Shown: positions 9,057 through 18,039 of the stretch, in pieces
Layout of the letters: each line of letters opens with the position of its first letter
Numbering within the stretch: the first letter of the stretch is position 1
Source of the DNA: an uncultured beta proteobacterium
Lineage (GTDB): Bacteria > Pseudomonadota > Gammaproteobacteria > Burkholderiales > Burkholderiaceae_C
NCBI GenBank assembly: GCA_903876735.1
Contig: CAIRAW010000014.1
Span: 62,001-126,000, forward strand
Length of the DNA: 64,000 nt
Reading direction: 5' to 3'
The notes under the pieces: generated by a model
What the model was told of the DNA's origin: nothing
The model's database searches: none
Seen by the model: only the letters and a program-made list of their open reading frames with translations
Program-made: the position numbers and the translations under genes

Positions 9057-9913
9057 AGTTCAAACTCCGCTTCAAGCTCGGCCACGCTGGAGCGCGACAG
9101 GCGCGCCGAGGCCGGGTATGGCGCGCGGTCGCCCGCGTAGAGCACACCAATGTTCAGTCCGTCGTCCTTCATCAGGCGGCGTGCCGCCAGTGCCGCGTCG
9201 TCGGTCACCGGCGCTTCGGGCGCGTGCACCAGCTTGCGCCAGTCGCGCTGCTCGGGCCGGAACGTGACGCAGGGGCTCAGGATCTCGACGAAGGAAAAGC
9301 CCGGGTGCTTCATGGCCTGGGCGATGATGTCGGCCGTGCCGTGCAGGTCACCGGCAAAAGCGCGCGCGACAAAATTGGCGCCGGAGGCCAGCGCCACCAC
9401 CATCGGATTGAAAACCCGCACACCGGTGCCGCCCGGCGACAGTTTTGAATCCCAGTCTGGCTCGGTCGTCGGCGAAGGCTGGCCCTTGGTCATGCCATAG
9501 ACATGGTTGTCCATCACCAGGTAGGTCATGTCGACATTGCGCCGGCAGGCGTGCAGAAAGTGGTTGCCGCCGATCGAGTAGCCGTCGCCATCACCGCCCG
9601 CCACCAGCACCTGCAGGTCGGGTCGCGCCACCTTGAGGCCGGTGGCCGCCGCCAGCGATCTCCCGTGCACGCCATGAAAGCCGTAGCAGGTGGTATAGGC
9701 CGGAATGCGCGAGGAGCAGCCAATGCCCGAGACCACGGCGCAGTCTTTGGGTGGCACGCCCATGATGGACAGGGCCTTGGTGACCGAGCTGAGCACGGTG
9801 AAGTCGCCGCAGCCGGGGCACCAGATCGGCTTGTAGCTGGACTTGAATTGGGCCGAGGTAAAACCGACCAGGGGCTGGGCCTCTGCCGCATCCTGATTGA
9901 GCGCCGTGTTCAT
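9053..9913 (-). CDS. 2-oxoacid:ferredoxin oxidoreductase, beta subunit
   Basis: 286 residues from ATG 9913, whose A overlaps the TAA of the alpha-subunit gene; the track's earlier ATG actually contains the GGAGG ribosome-binding site, which decides the start. The beta subunit binds thiamine diphosphate and a [4Fe-4S] cluster: WCPGCGDF supplies CxxC, GIGCSS another Cys, and GGDGDGYSIGGNHF is the ThDP/Mg motif, with a further Cys in SPCVTF. The enzyme decarboxylates a 2-oxoacid to acyl-CoA and passes electrons to ferredoxin. It is translationally coupled to both neighbours. It is one of two such systems in the window; the substrate is not evident. Confidence 0.88.
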   Translation of the reverse strand: MNTALNQDAAEAQPLVGFTSAQFKSSYKPIWCPGCGDFTVLSSVTKALSIMGVPPKDCAVVSGIGCSSRIPAYTTCYGFHGVHGRSLAAATGLKVARPDLQVLVAGGDGDGYSIGGNHFLHACRRNVDMTYLVMDNHVYGMTKGQPSPTTEPDWDSKLSPGGTGVRVFNPMVVALASGANFVARAFAGDLHGTADIIAQAMKHPGFSFVEILSPCVTFRPEQRDWRKLVHAPEAPVTDDAALAARRLMKDDGLNIGVLYAGDRAPYPASARLSRSSVAELEAEFEL

Positions 9914-11667
9914 TATGCGTTCCTCCATTCAAGCAGGGCCGTCAGCAATTCAGCCGGACGCAAGGGCAGCGGTCCGGGTCGGTGGTAGGTTGCCGGTGGC
10001 GTCGGAAAGTCGTACCAGGCGCGCAGGTAGCGGTAGAGCTGGGCACCGTGGTTCTGCTCGACCACGATGACGCGCTTGACGCCCAGCAGCGCGGCTGCCA
10101 TCTGCTCGGGCCGGGTTGGCGAGAGCAGGCGCAGCACGATCAGGCGCAGCGCGGTCCCCTGCGCGCCGGCACGCGCGATGGCCTCGCGCACCGGACCCGA
10201 GGCGGAACCGAAGGTGATGACGGCGGCATCGGCTTCGCCCTCGATGTCGGCCCAGTAGCTGCCGTAATCGTGCAGCGTGAGCTTGCGCTGGCGCTTGTCG
10301 AGTTGCAACACATGGTCGCGCGACTGGCTGCTGGGAATGCCGGCTTCCGAGTGTTCAAGGCCGTCGGCGGTGTAGGTCACGCCTTCGGTGCCGGGAATGG
10401 CCATCGGCGAGACACCCGACGGTGTGTCGCGGTAGCGCTTGTAGTCGGGCGCATTGGCAACGGCCATCACGCGCTGGGCCGCATGGCCGCGATCAGGCGG
10501 CCTATCGGTGATAACGCGCGACTGCCCCATGAACTGGTCCGACAGCACAATGGCCGGCGCCTGCAATGCTTCGGCCAGGTGCACCGCCCATTGCGTTGCG
10601 CCCAGACAGTCGGCCATCGAACTGGGTGCCACCACCAGGCGCGGCGCATCACCATGCAAACCGCTGACAGCAAAGGACAGATCACTTTGCTCGCTCTTGG
10701 CCGGGATGCCGGTCGAAGGTCCGCCGCGCATCACATCCACCACCACAATTGGCACCTCGGAGGCAACGGCCAGGCCGATCGCCTCGGTCATCAGCGACAA
10801 GCCCGGCCCGGCCGTTGCCGTCAGCGCCGGCACGCCACCGAAAGACGCGCCAATGATCATGTTGATGGACGCCAGTTCGTCCTCGGCCTGCAGCAGCGTG
10901 CCGCCAAGCTTGGGCAGGCGCGGTGCCAGCCACTCCAGCACCTCGGTCGCGGGTGTGATCGGGTAGGCCGCGACAAAGCGCACGCCGGCCTTCAAAGCAC
11001 CCATGCCGGTCGCCTCGTTGCCGCTCATCATCCAGCGCTGCGTGGTGACGGGTGCACTGACCTGAAGTTGCGCCATGGTGCCCCCGTTGGACGCGAGTTG
11101 TTCGGCAATCTGCACCGCCGCCGCCGCGCCAGCCGCTACCGCCTGCAGATTGGCGTCGAGTGTGTCGGGTTTCTTCCAGCTATCGCGCACCGCATCCTGC
11201 AATGCCCGCAGCGGCAAGCCGGCCAGTGCGCCCGAGAGGCCCAGCGCAACCATGTTGACCCAACTGCCGGGAATGGCCTTGGCCATCTTCTTCATGCCCA
11301 AGGGCGCATAGCGCGCCCCCATGGCCTTGAAGACTTCGGGCGGCTCGCCCTCGTCCGGGTCGCCAATCAGAATGCTGCGTGGCCCCAGCACGATCTCGTC
11401 GGCAAAGCGGTTGACGTTCTGCCAGTCGATGGCCAGCAGCAGATCAAAGCCGTCATCGAGCGAGCTCATGGGCTGCGAGCCCAGGCGCAGCATCGCAGCG
11501 GCCTCGCCACCGCGAATCTGCGGCCCGCTGGTGCGCACCATCAGGCCATAGGCACCGGCCTTGGCCGCAGCGGCCAGCAACAGGGTGCCAGCCGTCATGA
11601 CACCACTGCCACCGCTGCCCGCCAGGGCCATGGATACGCTGCTTGCTTGGGCTGTCCGTGATTGCAA
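9913..11667 (-). CDS. 2-oxoacid:ferredoxin oxidoreductase, fused gamma-alpha subunit
   Basis: 584 residues. The start is a TTG with GAGGAG six bases upstream; the first in-frame ATG is 12 codons later and has no comparable site. Residues 1 to about 190 form the gamma domain (ALAGSGGSGVMTAGTLL, SGPQIRGGEAAAMLR). The rest is the alpha (pyrimidine-binding) domain with YPITPATEVLEW, QAEDELASINMIIGASFGG and the TATAGPGLSLMTEAIG segment. No ferredoxin (delta) domain is present, so an external ferredoxin is needed. It is the first gene of the minus-strand operon that continues with the beta subunit, ferritin-like protein and HAAT transporter. Relatives act on pyruvate, 2-oxoglutarate, branched-chain or aryl-2-oxoacids. 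Confidence 0.88.
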   Translation of the reverse strand: MQSRTAQASSVSMALAGSGGSGVMTAGTLLLAAAAKAGAYGLMVRTSGPQIRGGEAAAMLRLGSQPMSSLDDGFDLLLAIDWQNVNRFADEIVLGPRSILIGDPDEGEPPEVFKAMGARYAPLGMKKMAKAIPGSWVNMVALGLSGALAGLPLRALQDAVRDSWKKPDTLDANLQAVAAGAAAAVQIAEQLASNGGTMAQLQVSAPVTTQRWMMSGNEATGMGALKAGVRFVAAYPITPATEVLEWLAPRLPKLGGTLLQAEDELASINMIIGASFGGVPALTATAGPGLSLMTEAIGLAVASEVPIVVVDVMRGGPSTGIPAKSEQSDLSFAVSGLHGDAPRLVVAPSSMADCLGATQWAVHLAEALQAPAIVLSDQFMGQSRVITDRPPDRGHAAQRVMAVANAPDYKRYRDTPSGVSPMAIPGTEGVTYTADGLEHSEAGIPSSQSRDHVLQLDKRQRKLTLHDYGSYWADIEGEADAAVITFGSASGPVREAIARAGAQGTALRLIVLRLLSPTRPEQMAAALLGVKRVIVVEQNHGAQLYRYLRAWYDFPTPPATYHRPGPLPLRPAELLTALLEWRNA

Positions 11668-11968
11668 ATTAGTCTCCTCGTTGGTTCACCCTGGAGTGTG
11701 TTCCACGCCCGTGGCAAAGCACCGCAGCTTGAACCCGGTCATCAATCAATGTTGGTATTCGGGTACCGATATACGATATTAATCGAAAAATCCAGCGACA
11801 GACCGGGTCCGAAGCTGGATTATTGGAGATCAGCCAACAACAAACTGTTGGCTATTTTTTTGTGGTGCCGTTTGAACAATGCCGAAACATTGCCGCCTCA
11901 GCGGCGCAGCCGGCCCGGGCCGGCTTCAGGGCATCACAGGCTGACTGAAGCCGCGGCGTGCCGCGTGA
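11668..11968. other. Gene-free stretch between korA-like gene and HiPIP
   Basis: About 300 bp with no convincing gene. It contains the promoter region and GAGGAG site of the gamma-alpha subunit gene, and an AT-rich pocket near 11,745-11,790 (GATATACGATATTAATCG) that could hold promoters in either direction. It also holds the orphan plus-strand terminator listed separately. A GC-rich part near the HiPIP stop has a 14-bp perfect palindrome CCGGCCCGGGCCGG and a GGCTTCAG/CTGAAGCC stem; these could end the HiPIP transcript although no T-tract follows. The open frame 11662-12033 has no family look. Confidence 0.5.
11832..11861 (+). terminator. Rho-independent terminator on + with no upstream annotated gene
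   Basis: A perfect 8-bp stem AGCCAACA/TGTTGGCT with loop ACAAAC is followed by ATTTTTTT. This is a strong intrinsic terminator shape for plus-strand transcription. Every annotated gene within several kilobases upstream on this side is on the minus strand, so the transcript it ends is unknown. On the minus strand it lacks a T-tract. Confidence 0.75.
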
Positions 11969-12253
11969 TCAGGCCTTCTTGGCCCAGGCGGTGCAGTAGC
12001 CGGTTGCAGAAATTTCGGTGTCGCCCGGCATGATCTTGCAGCCACCGGGAACTTTTGCGGAAGCGCCTGGGACAAATTGCAGGCAATTGCCACAGTTCTT
12101 TTCAGCCAGCGGTTTGGGTTGGTACTTCAGTGCGGTACGCATCGCTGCGTTGGTGGCGGCAAATGCGTGGTTTGTAAAAGCGACGACAGGAATCATGGCG
12201 AGAGCTGCGCTCCCGACTTTCAAGAACTGGCGGCGTTGCGTTGATGCTTTCAA
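11969..12253 (-). CDS. High-potential iron-sulfur protein (HiPIP)
   Basis: 94 residues. The start is a TTG preceded by AGGAG at a spacing of 8; no ATG fits. A twin-arginine signal (QRRQFLKVGSAALAM) precedes a mature domain of about 60 residues with the four HiPIP cysteines in the expected pattern (CGNC, GGCKIMPG, GYCTAW), which bind a [4Fe-4S]3+/2+ cluster. The cluster would be inserted in the cytoplasm and the folded protein exported by Tat. HiPIPs shuttle electrons in the periplasm between the bc1 complex and terminal oxidases, photosynthetic reaction centres or other acceptors. It appears to be a single-gene unit. Confidence 0.93.
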   Translation of the reverse strand: MKASTQRRQFLKVGSAALAMIPVVAFTNHAFAATNAAMRTALKYQPKPLAEKNCGNCLQFVPGASAKVPGGCKIMPGDTEISATGYCTAWAKKA

Positions 12254-12375
12254 AATCTGCTACTCCTGTTTGTGTTCAGTTGCCCGATTTCCAAAAACCG
12301 GGCTGAACGGACTATACACAACCAAAACCAATGTTTACCTTACTACTTAAGTCGGGCTCTGCGGCCGGTACAGAC

Positions 12376-12410
12376 AAGAAAAAGCCCGTAGTCTCAACGA
12401 CTTACGGGCT
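12376..12410 (-). terminator. Terminator downstream of tRNA-Val
   Basis: Read on the minus strand, AGCCCGTA pairs with TACGGGCT around a 12-base loop and is followed by TTTTCTT. It lies 22 bp past the CCA end of the tRNA-Val gene and so should terminate that transcript, which may begin upstream in the dnaQ/isc operon. Confidence 0.8.
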
Positions 12411-12431
12411 ATTCAAAAATCACCAATGATT

Positions 12432-12506
12432 TGGTGGGCAGTGCAAGTTTCGAACTTGCGACCCCTGCAGTGTGAATGCAGTGCTCTACCCCTGAGCTAA
12501 CCGCCC
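12432..12506 (-). tRNA. tRNA-Val (anticodon CAC)
   Basis: On the minus strand the 75-base sequence folds as a cloverleaf. The acceptor arm GGGCGGT/ACTGCCC has one G-U pair, the D arm is GCTC/GAGC, the anticodon arm is CTGCA/TGCAG with loop TTCACAC (anticodon CAC), the T arm is GCAAG-TTCGAAA-CTTGC, and an encoded CCA end follows. It decodes GUG, a common valine codon in a high-GC genome. It lies 39 bp downstream of dnaQ on the same strand and is followed by a terminator. Confidence 0.97.
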
Positions 12507-12545
12507 TGAATCTGTTTCAGGAAGGGCTGAATTATGCCTTACTTT

Positions 12546-13247
12546 TCAGGCCTTCTGCCGCCAAACCGTCTTGTTTCCACTGGCTTTGTCCAGTTGCCCC
12601 AGAATTTCGTCATGCTCGGCGATCTCGTGCGCACTGGCGCGCAGCACCGGCAGTTCAAAGGCGCGCAGGTCGGCCGACACGATGCTGGTGCCAAGGCTGG
12701 GCTCCGATCCGGCATCGATCAGCAAAGCGTCCTGCCCGCGCGTGAGGTTGATGTAGACGTCAGCCAGCAGTTCCGCGTCAAGCAGCGCGCCGTGCAGGGT
12801 GCGTCCCGAGTTGTCGACACCGAGGCGCGCGCACAGTGCGTCGAGCGAGTTGCGCTTGCCTGGATACATTTCCTTGGCCATCACCAGTGTGTCGGTCACG
12901 CTGGCCACATGGTGGTGCAGCGCCGGGCGGCCGATCAGGGCCAGTTCCATGTTCAGAAAACCGGTGTCGAACGGCGCGTTGTGGATGATGACTTCGGCAC
13001 CTTCCAGGTAAGCCAGCAGTTCGTCGGCCACCACCTTGAATGCAGGCTTGTCCTTGAGAAACTCGCTGCTGATGCCATGCACCTTGAACGCCTCTTCGTG
13101 GCTTTCACGACCCGAGTACAGATAAAAGTGTTTGTTGTTGCCGGTCAGTCGGCGGTTGAAGAGTTCGACGCAACCAATTTCAACAATCCGGTCGCCACTG
13201 TCGGCCGACAAGCCGGTGGTCTCGGTATCCAGAAAAATTTGACGCAT
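12546..13247 (-). CDS. dnaQ: DNA polymerase III epsilon subunit (3'-5' proofreading exonuclease)
   Basis: 233 residues, the normal length. The DEDDh exonuclease motifs are present: ExoI IFLDTETTG, ExoII IIHNAPFDTGFLN, ExoIII HGALLDAELLADVY with the catalytic His. The C-terminal part (about residues 185-233) is the region that binds the polymerase alpha subunit in the family. It gives proofreading during replication. Its ATG lies 9 bp after the fdx stop on the same strand, so it is probably read from the isc operon, an unusual partner for a replication gene; a separate promoter inside fdx is possible. Confidence 0.95.
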   Translation of the reverse strand: MRQIFLDTETTGLSADSGDRIVEIGCVELFNRRLTGNNKHFYLYSGRESHEEAFKVHGISSEFLKDKPAFKVVADELLAYLEGAEVIIHNAPFDTGFLNMELALIGRPALHHHVASVTDTLVMAKEMYPGKRNSLDALCARLGVDNSGRTLHGALLDAELLADVYINLTRGQDALLIDAGSEPSLGTSIVSADLRAFELPVLRASAHEIAEHDEILGQLDKASGNKTVWRQKA

Positions 13248-13256
13248 GGACGAAAC

Positions 13257-13595
13257 CTAATGATTTTCTTTGGCGTGGTTGATCGAGTACTTGGGTATCT
13301 CCACCACAACGTCTTTCTGCCCGACGTAGGCCTGGCAGCTCAGGCGCGAGTTCGGCTCCAGGCCCCAGGCGCGGTCCAGCAGGTCTTCTTCGTTCTCATC
13401 GATCTCGTTGAGCGATTCAAAGCCCTCACGCACGACCACGTGGCAGGTGGTGCAGGCGCAGCTCATGTCGCAGGCGTGCTCGATCTCGATGTGGTTGTCC
13501 AGCATCGCCTCGCAGATCGAGGTGCCTGCTGGCACAGAAATCTCGGCGCCCTGCGGACAGTAGTCAGGGTTGGGCAGTATTTTGATGATGGGCAT
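13257..13595 (-). CDS. fdx: ISC-type [2Fe-2S] ferredoxin
   Basis: 112 residues, as in E. coli Fdx. Cluster ligands C42, C48 and C51 (HACDMSCACTTCHV) match E. coli numbering, with the fourth Cys in RLSCQ; C46 is also conserved. It supplies electrons for Fe-S cluster assembly on IscU. The gene follows hscA by 22 bp. No iscX gene follows, unlike the E. coli operon; dnaQ takes that position. Confidence 0.95.
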   Translation of the reverse strand: MPIIKILPNPDYCPQGAEISVPAGTSICEAMLDNHIEIEHACDMSCACTTCHVVVREGFESLNEIDENEEDLLDRAWGLEPNSRLSCQAYVGQKDVVVEIPKYSINHAKENH

Positions 13596-13617
13596 GGGGT
13601 GTTCCGGTTGACCGCGC

Positions 13618-15474
13618 TTAAACGGTCTCGATGTTGCGTCCGGCCAGCGCTTGCTGAATGCCGCGGTTCATGCGCAGCGCGGCAAAGGCTTCCGTGCCTT
13701 TGGCCAGCGTCTGGGTGGCGGCTTCGATCTGAGCCGGGTCTGCCAGCGCGAGCGCGTCACGCGTGGCGGCCATCAAGGCATCGATGGCCGCGCGTTCTTC
13801 GGGCGTCAGCAGATCGCCATCGGCTGCCAGCGCACTCGCACTGGCCAGCAGCATGCGGTCGCAATCGACCCGCGCTTCGACCAGCGCGCGCGCCTTCATG
13901 TCGGCGTCGGCGGTGGTGAAACTGTCCTGCAGCATTTTGGCGATCTGTTCATCCCCCAGTCCGTACGACGGCTTGACATCGATGTGGGTCTCGACGCCAC
14001 TGATCTGTTCTTTGGCACTGACCGTCAGCAAGCCGTCGGCATCGACCGTGAAGGTGACGCGGATGCGCGCTGCGCCAGCGGCCATCGGCGGTATGCCGCG
14101 CAGCTCAAAGCGTGCCAGGCTGCGGCAATCGGCCACCAGATCACGCTCACCCTGCACCACGTGCAAGGCGAGCGCGGTCTGGCCGTCCTTGTAGGTCGTG
14201 AAGTCTTGCGCCTTGGCGGTCGGAATGGTTTCGTTGCGCGGCACGATGCGCTCCACCAAACCGCCCATGGTCTCGATGCCAAGCGAGAGCGGGATGACGT
14301 CAAGCAGCAGCAGTTCGCCGCTGGTATTGTTGCCGGCCAACTGGTTGGCCTGGATCGCAGCGCCCAGCGCCACGACCTGGTCAGGGTCGAGGTTGGTCAG
14401 CGGCGCGCGGCCAAAGAAGTTGGCAACAGCCTGCTGGATCTGCGGCATGCGTGTGGAGCCGCCAACCATGACGACACCCTTGACCTCATCCTTGTCCAGA
14501 CCGGCATCGCGCAGTGTCTTGCGCACGGCCTGCATGGTGCGCTGCGTCAAGGTGGCGGTGAGCTGCTCGAACTGCTCATTGACCACCTCGAATCGCACGT
14601 TTTCACCGCCGATGCAGGCGTGGCAGGCGGCGCAATGCGCGGCCGACAACTCTTCCTTGCAGGCCCGCGCCGCGATGATGGCAATCGCCTTGTCCTGCGG
14701 CGTCTTGAGCTTGACGCCGGCCTGGGCCATCACCCAGTCCGCCAGGGCGCGGTCGTAATCGTCGCCACCCAGTGCCGAGTCGCCGCCCGTGGCCAGCACC
14801 TCGAAAACACCCCGCGTCAGGCGCAGGATGGAAATATCGAAGGTGCCGCCGCCCAGATCGTAAATCGCGTAGACGCCTTCGCTGGCGTTATCAAGCCCGT
14901 AGGCGATGGCCGCAGCGGTGGGTTCGTTGATCAGGCGCAGCACATTGATGCCGGCAAGCTGGGCCGCATCCTTGGTCGCCTGGCGCTGCGCATCATCAAA
15001 ATAAGCGGGCACCGTGATCACGGCTCCAAACAGGTCGGCGTTGAAAGTATCTTCAGCCTGGTAGCGCAGGGTGGCCAGGATGTCGGCACTGACCTCAACC
15101 GGCGATTTCTCGCCCTGCACCGTGTGCACTGCGAGCATGCCGGGCTTGTCGACAAAGTGATAGGGCAGCTTGTCGTGTCCCGACACATCCTGCAGGCCGC
15201 GACCCATGAAGCGCTTGACCGAAACGACTGTGTTTTCCGGGTCAAGTGCCTGCGCGCTCTTGGCGTCGAAACCGATCTGGCGCCCACCGCCCGCCAGGTA
15301 GCGAACGACCGACGGCAGGATGACGCGGCCCTGTGCATCGGGCAGGCACTCTGCGACGCCGTTGCGCACCGACGCCACCAGCGAATGCGTGGTGCCCAGA
15401 TCGATGCCCACTGCAATACGCCGCTGATGCGGGTCAGGGGAATGACCGGGTTCGGAAATTTGTAGCAGCGCCAT
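13618..15474 (-). CDS. hscA: Hsp70-type chaperone HscA
   Basis: 618 residues, family length. The nucleotide-binding domain begins with [16 protein letters not shown] and includes [15 protein letters not shown] and [18 protein letters not shown]. The substrate-binding domain starts near residue 390 ([17 protein letters not shown]). HscA is the dedicated chaperone that, with HscB, binds the LPPVK loop of IscU and promotes transfer of the Fe-S cluster; IscU here has the matching LPPVK. It is part of the continuous minus-strand isc operon between hscB and fdx. Confidence 0.96.
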   Translation of the reverse strand: MALLQISEPGHSPDPHQRRIAVGIDLGTTHSLVASVRNGVAECLPDAQGRVILPSVVRYLAGGGRQIGFDAKSAQALDPENTVVSVKRFMGRGLQDVSGHDKLPYHFVDKPGMLAVHTVQGEKSPVEVSADILATLRYQAEDTFNADLFGAVITVPAYFDDAQRQATKDAAQLAGINVLRLINEPTAAAIAYGLDNASEGVYAIYDLGGGTFDISILRLTRGVFEVLATGGDSALGGDDYDRALADWVMAQAGVKLKTPQDKAIAIIAARACKEELSAAHCAACHACIGGENVRFEVVNEQFEQLTATLTQRTMQAVRKTLRDAGLDKDEVKGVVMVGGSTRMPQIQQAVANFFGRAPLTNLDPDQVVALGAAIQANQLAGNNTSGELLLLDVIPLSLGIETMGGLVERIVPRNETIPTAKAQDFTTYKDGQTALALHVVQGERDLVADCRSLARFELRGIPPMAAGAARIRVTFTVDADGLLTVSAKEQISGVETHIDVKPSYGLGDEQIAKMLQDSFTTADADMKARALVEARVDCDRMLLASASALAADGDLLTPEERAAIDALMAATRDALALADPAQIEAATQTLAKGTEAFAALRMNRGIQQALAGRNIETV

Positions 15475-15497
15475 ATTTGATTTTTTGGAAAAGAGAC

Positions 15498-16031
15498 CTA
15501 TTGTCCGTGCTCTGCGGTATCGATCCGGTCAATTTTCGCTTCAACATCGCTGGCAAAGCGTTCGATGAACATCAGCGCGCGCACCTGGCCCACCGCCGTC
15601 GGGTAATCGTGCGCCACATCAAGCAGCCGAGCACATTCCTGCAGCGCCGCTTGCCGCGCCGACCGAACCTCGGCGCTCAACTGGTCGAGTTCCACCGCGT
15701 TGCCGGCATCGTCGAGTGACTCGCGCCATTCCATCTGCTGCATCAGGAACGCGCCAGGCATGGCGGTGTTGTCCTCGGCATTGAGCGGCGCACCGTGCAA
15801 CTCGCACAAATAGGCGGCGCGCTTGAGCGGGTCCTTCAGCCTGCGATAGGCCTCGTTAATGCGCACCGACCACTGCATGGCCACGCGCTGCGCGGCACCG
15901 CCCTGGGCCGCAAAACGGTCCGGGTGCGCTTCGCGCTGCAAGTCCTTCCAGCGCGCATCGACAGCGTCGCGGTCCTGCTCAAACTGCGGCACAAGACCAA
16001 ACAGCTCGAAATCGTTCGATTGAAGATTCAC
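15498..16031 (-). CDS. hscB: J-domain co-chaperone HscB
   Basis: 177 residues using a GTG start that overlaps the iscA stop (GTGA). This start fits the family N-terminus ([13 protein letters not shown]); the track ATG is 7 codons earlier and inside iscA. The J domain carries the HPD motif (REAHPDRFA, about residues 34-42). The C-terminal helical part binds IscU. It delivers IscU to HscA and stimulates its ATPase. Downstream hscA starts 23 bp later. Confidence 0.93.
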   Translation of the reverse strand: MNLQSNDFELFGLVPQFEQDRDAVDARWKDLQREAHPDRFAAQGGAAQRVAMQWSVRINEAYRRLKDPLKRAAYLCELHGAPLNAEDNTAMPGAFLMQQMEWRESLDDAGNAVELDQLSAEVRSARQAALQECARLLDVAHDYPTAVGQVRALMFIERFASDVEAKIDRIDTAEHGQ

Positions 16032-16351
16032 ACGCGAAACGACTCGCCGCAACCGCAGCGATCACGCTCGCGCGGGTTGTTGAATTTGAAACCCTCGTTC
16101 AGTCCTTCGCGGACAAAATCGAGTTCGGTGCCATCGAGGTAGGCAAAGCTTTTGGGTTCGATCAGCACCTTGACGCCATGGCCTTCAAACACCATGTCTT
16201 CAGGGCCAACCTCGTCCACGTATTCCAGCTTGTAAGCCAGGCCCGAGCAGCCCGTGGTCTTGACACCCAGGCGCACGCCAACGCCCTTGCCGCGCTTGGC
16301 AAGGTAGCGGGTGACATGCCGGGCAGCGGCTTCTGTCAGCGTCACAGCCAT
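16028..16351 (-). CDS. iscA: A-type iron-sulfur carrier IscA
   Basis: 107 residues from [12 protein letters not shown], one base after the iscU stop; the track start lies inside iscU. The three family cysteines are present in [13 protein letters not shown] and in the C-terminal RCGCGESF. IscA carries Fe or [2Fe-2S]/[4Fe-4S] clusters from the IscU scaffold to targets. It ends in a 4-bp overlap with hscB, supporting coupled translation. Confidence 0.95.
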   Translation of the reverse strand: MAVTLTEAAARHVTRYLAKRGKGVGVRLGVKTTGCSGLAYKLEYVDEVGPEDMVFEGHGVKVLIEPKSFAYLDGTELDFVREGLNEGFKFNNPRERDRCGCGESFRV

Positions 16352-16352
16352 G

Positions 16353-16751
16353 TCAAGTCGCCTGCCCTGCGCCATGCTTCTGGCGGTAGTCGTTCACCGC
16401 CGCCTTGATCGCGTCTTCAGCCAGAATCGAGCAGTGAATCTTCACCGGCGGCAAGGCCAGTTCTTCGGCGATCTCGCTGTTCTTCAGCGCTGCCGCCTGG
16501 TCCAGCGTCTTGCCCTTGACCCACTCGGTCACCAGCGACGAGGAGGCAATGGCAGAGCCACAGCCGTAGGTCTTGAAGCGCGCGTCTTCGATCACACCGG
16601 AGACCGGATTCACCTTGATCTGCAGCTTCATCACGTCGCCGCAAGCCGGCGCACCCACCATGCCGGTACCCACCGAGTCATCGCCCTTTTCGAACGAGCC
16701 GACGTTGCGGGGGTTTTCGTAGTGGTCAACGACCTTTTCAGAATATGCCAT
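16353..16751 (-). CDS. iscU: Fe-S cluster scaffold protein IscU
   Basis: 132 residues from [18 protein letters not shown], with AGAGGT upstream; the track start adds 25 unlikely residues. Cluster-binding cysteines occur in PACGDVM (C37), YGCGSAIA and [10 protein letters not shown], at the E. coli positions, with the conserved Asp after the first Cys. The HscA recognition loop LPPVK is intact. It is the platform on which IscS-derived sulfur and iron are assembled. The gene lies 17 bp after iscS. Confidence 0.96.
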   Translation of the reverse strand: MAYSEKVVDHYENPRNVGSFEKGDDSVGTGMVGAPACGDVMKLQIKVNPVSGVIEDARFKTYGCGSAIASSSLVTEWVKGKTLDQAAALKNSEIAEELALPPVKIHCSILAEDAIKAAVNDYRQKHGAGQAT

Positions 16752-16768
16752 ATCAGTACCTCTTGAAT

Positions 16769-17989
16769 TTAGTGCGCCGCCCACTGGATCGTGGAAATGT
16801 CTATGCCTTCCTTGTACATGTCCCACAAGGGGCTCAGGTCGCGCAGTTTGGCCACGTTGAGTTTGATGGTCTCAACGGCGTAATCGATTTCAGCCTCGGT
16901 GGTCCAGCGGCCGATTGTCATGCGCAGGCTGCTGTGCGCGAGTTCGTCACTGCGACCCAGGGCGCGCAGCACGTAGCTGGGCTCCAGACTGGCCGAGGTG
17001 CAGGCCGAACCACTAGATACGGCCAGTCCCTTGATACCCATCATCAGGGACTCGCCCTCAACATAATTGAAACTCATGTTGAGGTTGTGCGGCACGCGCT
17101 GATCGAGATTGCCGTTGATGAAAACCTGCTCGACGTCCTTCAGACCCGCGAGCATGCGGTCGTGCAGGGCACGGATGCGCACGTTCTCGGCCACCATTTC
17201 TTCCTTGGCGATGCGATAAGCCTCGCCCATGCCGACGATCTGGTGCGTGGGCAGCGTGCCTGATCGCATGCCGCGCTCGTGACCGCCACCGTGCATTTGC
17301 GCCTCAATGCGCACGCGCGGCTTGCGCCGCACAAACAACGCGCCAATGCCCTTGGGGCCATAGGTCTTGTGCGAGGTCAAACTCATCAGGTCCACTGGCA
17401 GGCGGCTCAGATCAAATTCGACGCGGCCCGTAGCCTGCGCCGCGTCCACGTGAAAAATGATGCCCTTGGCGCGGCAGATCGCGCCGATGGCGGCAATGTC
17501 CTGGATCACGCCGATCTCGTTGTTCACATACATGACACTGGCCAGAATCGTGTCGGGCCGGATCGCGGCCTTGAAGACCTCGATGTCGAGCAAGCCATCA
17601 GCCTGAACGTCAAGATAAGTCACTTCGAAACCCTGGCGCTCCAGTTCGCGACAGGTATCGAGCACCGCCTTGTGCTCGGTCTTGACGGTGATGATGTGAC
17701 GGCCCTTGGTCTTGTAGAAGCCGGCTGCACCCTTGAGTGCCAGGTTGTTTGATTCGGTCGCGCCGGAAGTCCAGACAATCTCGCGTACGTCGGCGCCAAT
17801 CAGCGCTGCCACCTGCTCGCGTGCCTTCTCAACGGCGGCTTCCGCCTCCCAACCCCAGGCATGGCTGCGCGAGGCCGGATTGCCAAAATGCTGTCGCAGC
17901 CAGGGAACCATAGCATCCACCACCCGCTCGTCGCAGGGGTTGGTGGCGCTGTAATCCATGTAAATCGGGAAATGCGGGGTGGTATCCAT
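16769..17989 (-). CDS. iscS: Cysteine desulfurase IscS
   Basis: 406 residues. The PLP lysine lies in [18 protein letters not shown] and the catalytic cysteine loop in [18 protein letters not shown], a group I desulfurase signature. It takes sulfur from L-cysteine and passes persulfide to IscU and tRNA-modifying enzymes. It follows iscR by 50 bp, and the C-terminus ([11 protein letters not shown]) resembles the IscU-binding tail of the E. coli protein. Confidence 0.97.
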   Translation of the reverse strand: MDTTPHFPIYMDYSATNPCDERVVDAMVPWLRQHFGNPASRSHAWGWEAEAAVEKAREQVAALIGADVREIVWTSGATESNNLALKGAAGFYKTKGRHIITVKTEHKAVLDTCRELERQGFEVTYLDVQADGLLDIEVFKAAIRPDTILASVMYVNNEIGVIQDIAAIGAICRAKGIIFHVDAAQATGRVEFDLSRLPVDLMSLTSHKTYGPKGIGALFVRRKPRVRIEAQMHGGGHERGMRSGTLPTHQIVGMGEAYRIAKEEMVAENVRIRALHDRMLAGLKDVEQVFINGNLDQRVPHNLNMSFNYVEGESLMMGIKGLAVSSGSACTSASLEPSYVLRALGRSDELAHSSLRMTIGRWTTEAEIDYAVETIKLNVAKLRDLSPLWDMYKEGIDISTIQWAAH

Positions 17990-18039
17990 TAGGTTTGCAA
18001 AGCTTTTGTTGGTTGGAAGGTCAATTTACCAAGCCCGGC

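Noticed and set aside
11662-12033. 123-codon plus-strand frame over the korA-HiPIP gap
   Set aside because: It crosses a strong terminator, the start of korA and the end of HiPIP, and has no family-like sequence.
13651-15465. 604-codon open frame on + antisense to hscA
   Set aside because: It is the mirror of a high-GC gene; its sequence has no domain, while the opposite strand is a complete Hsp70. The same applies to 9982-11661, 32147-33937, 1541-2809 and 33952-35391.
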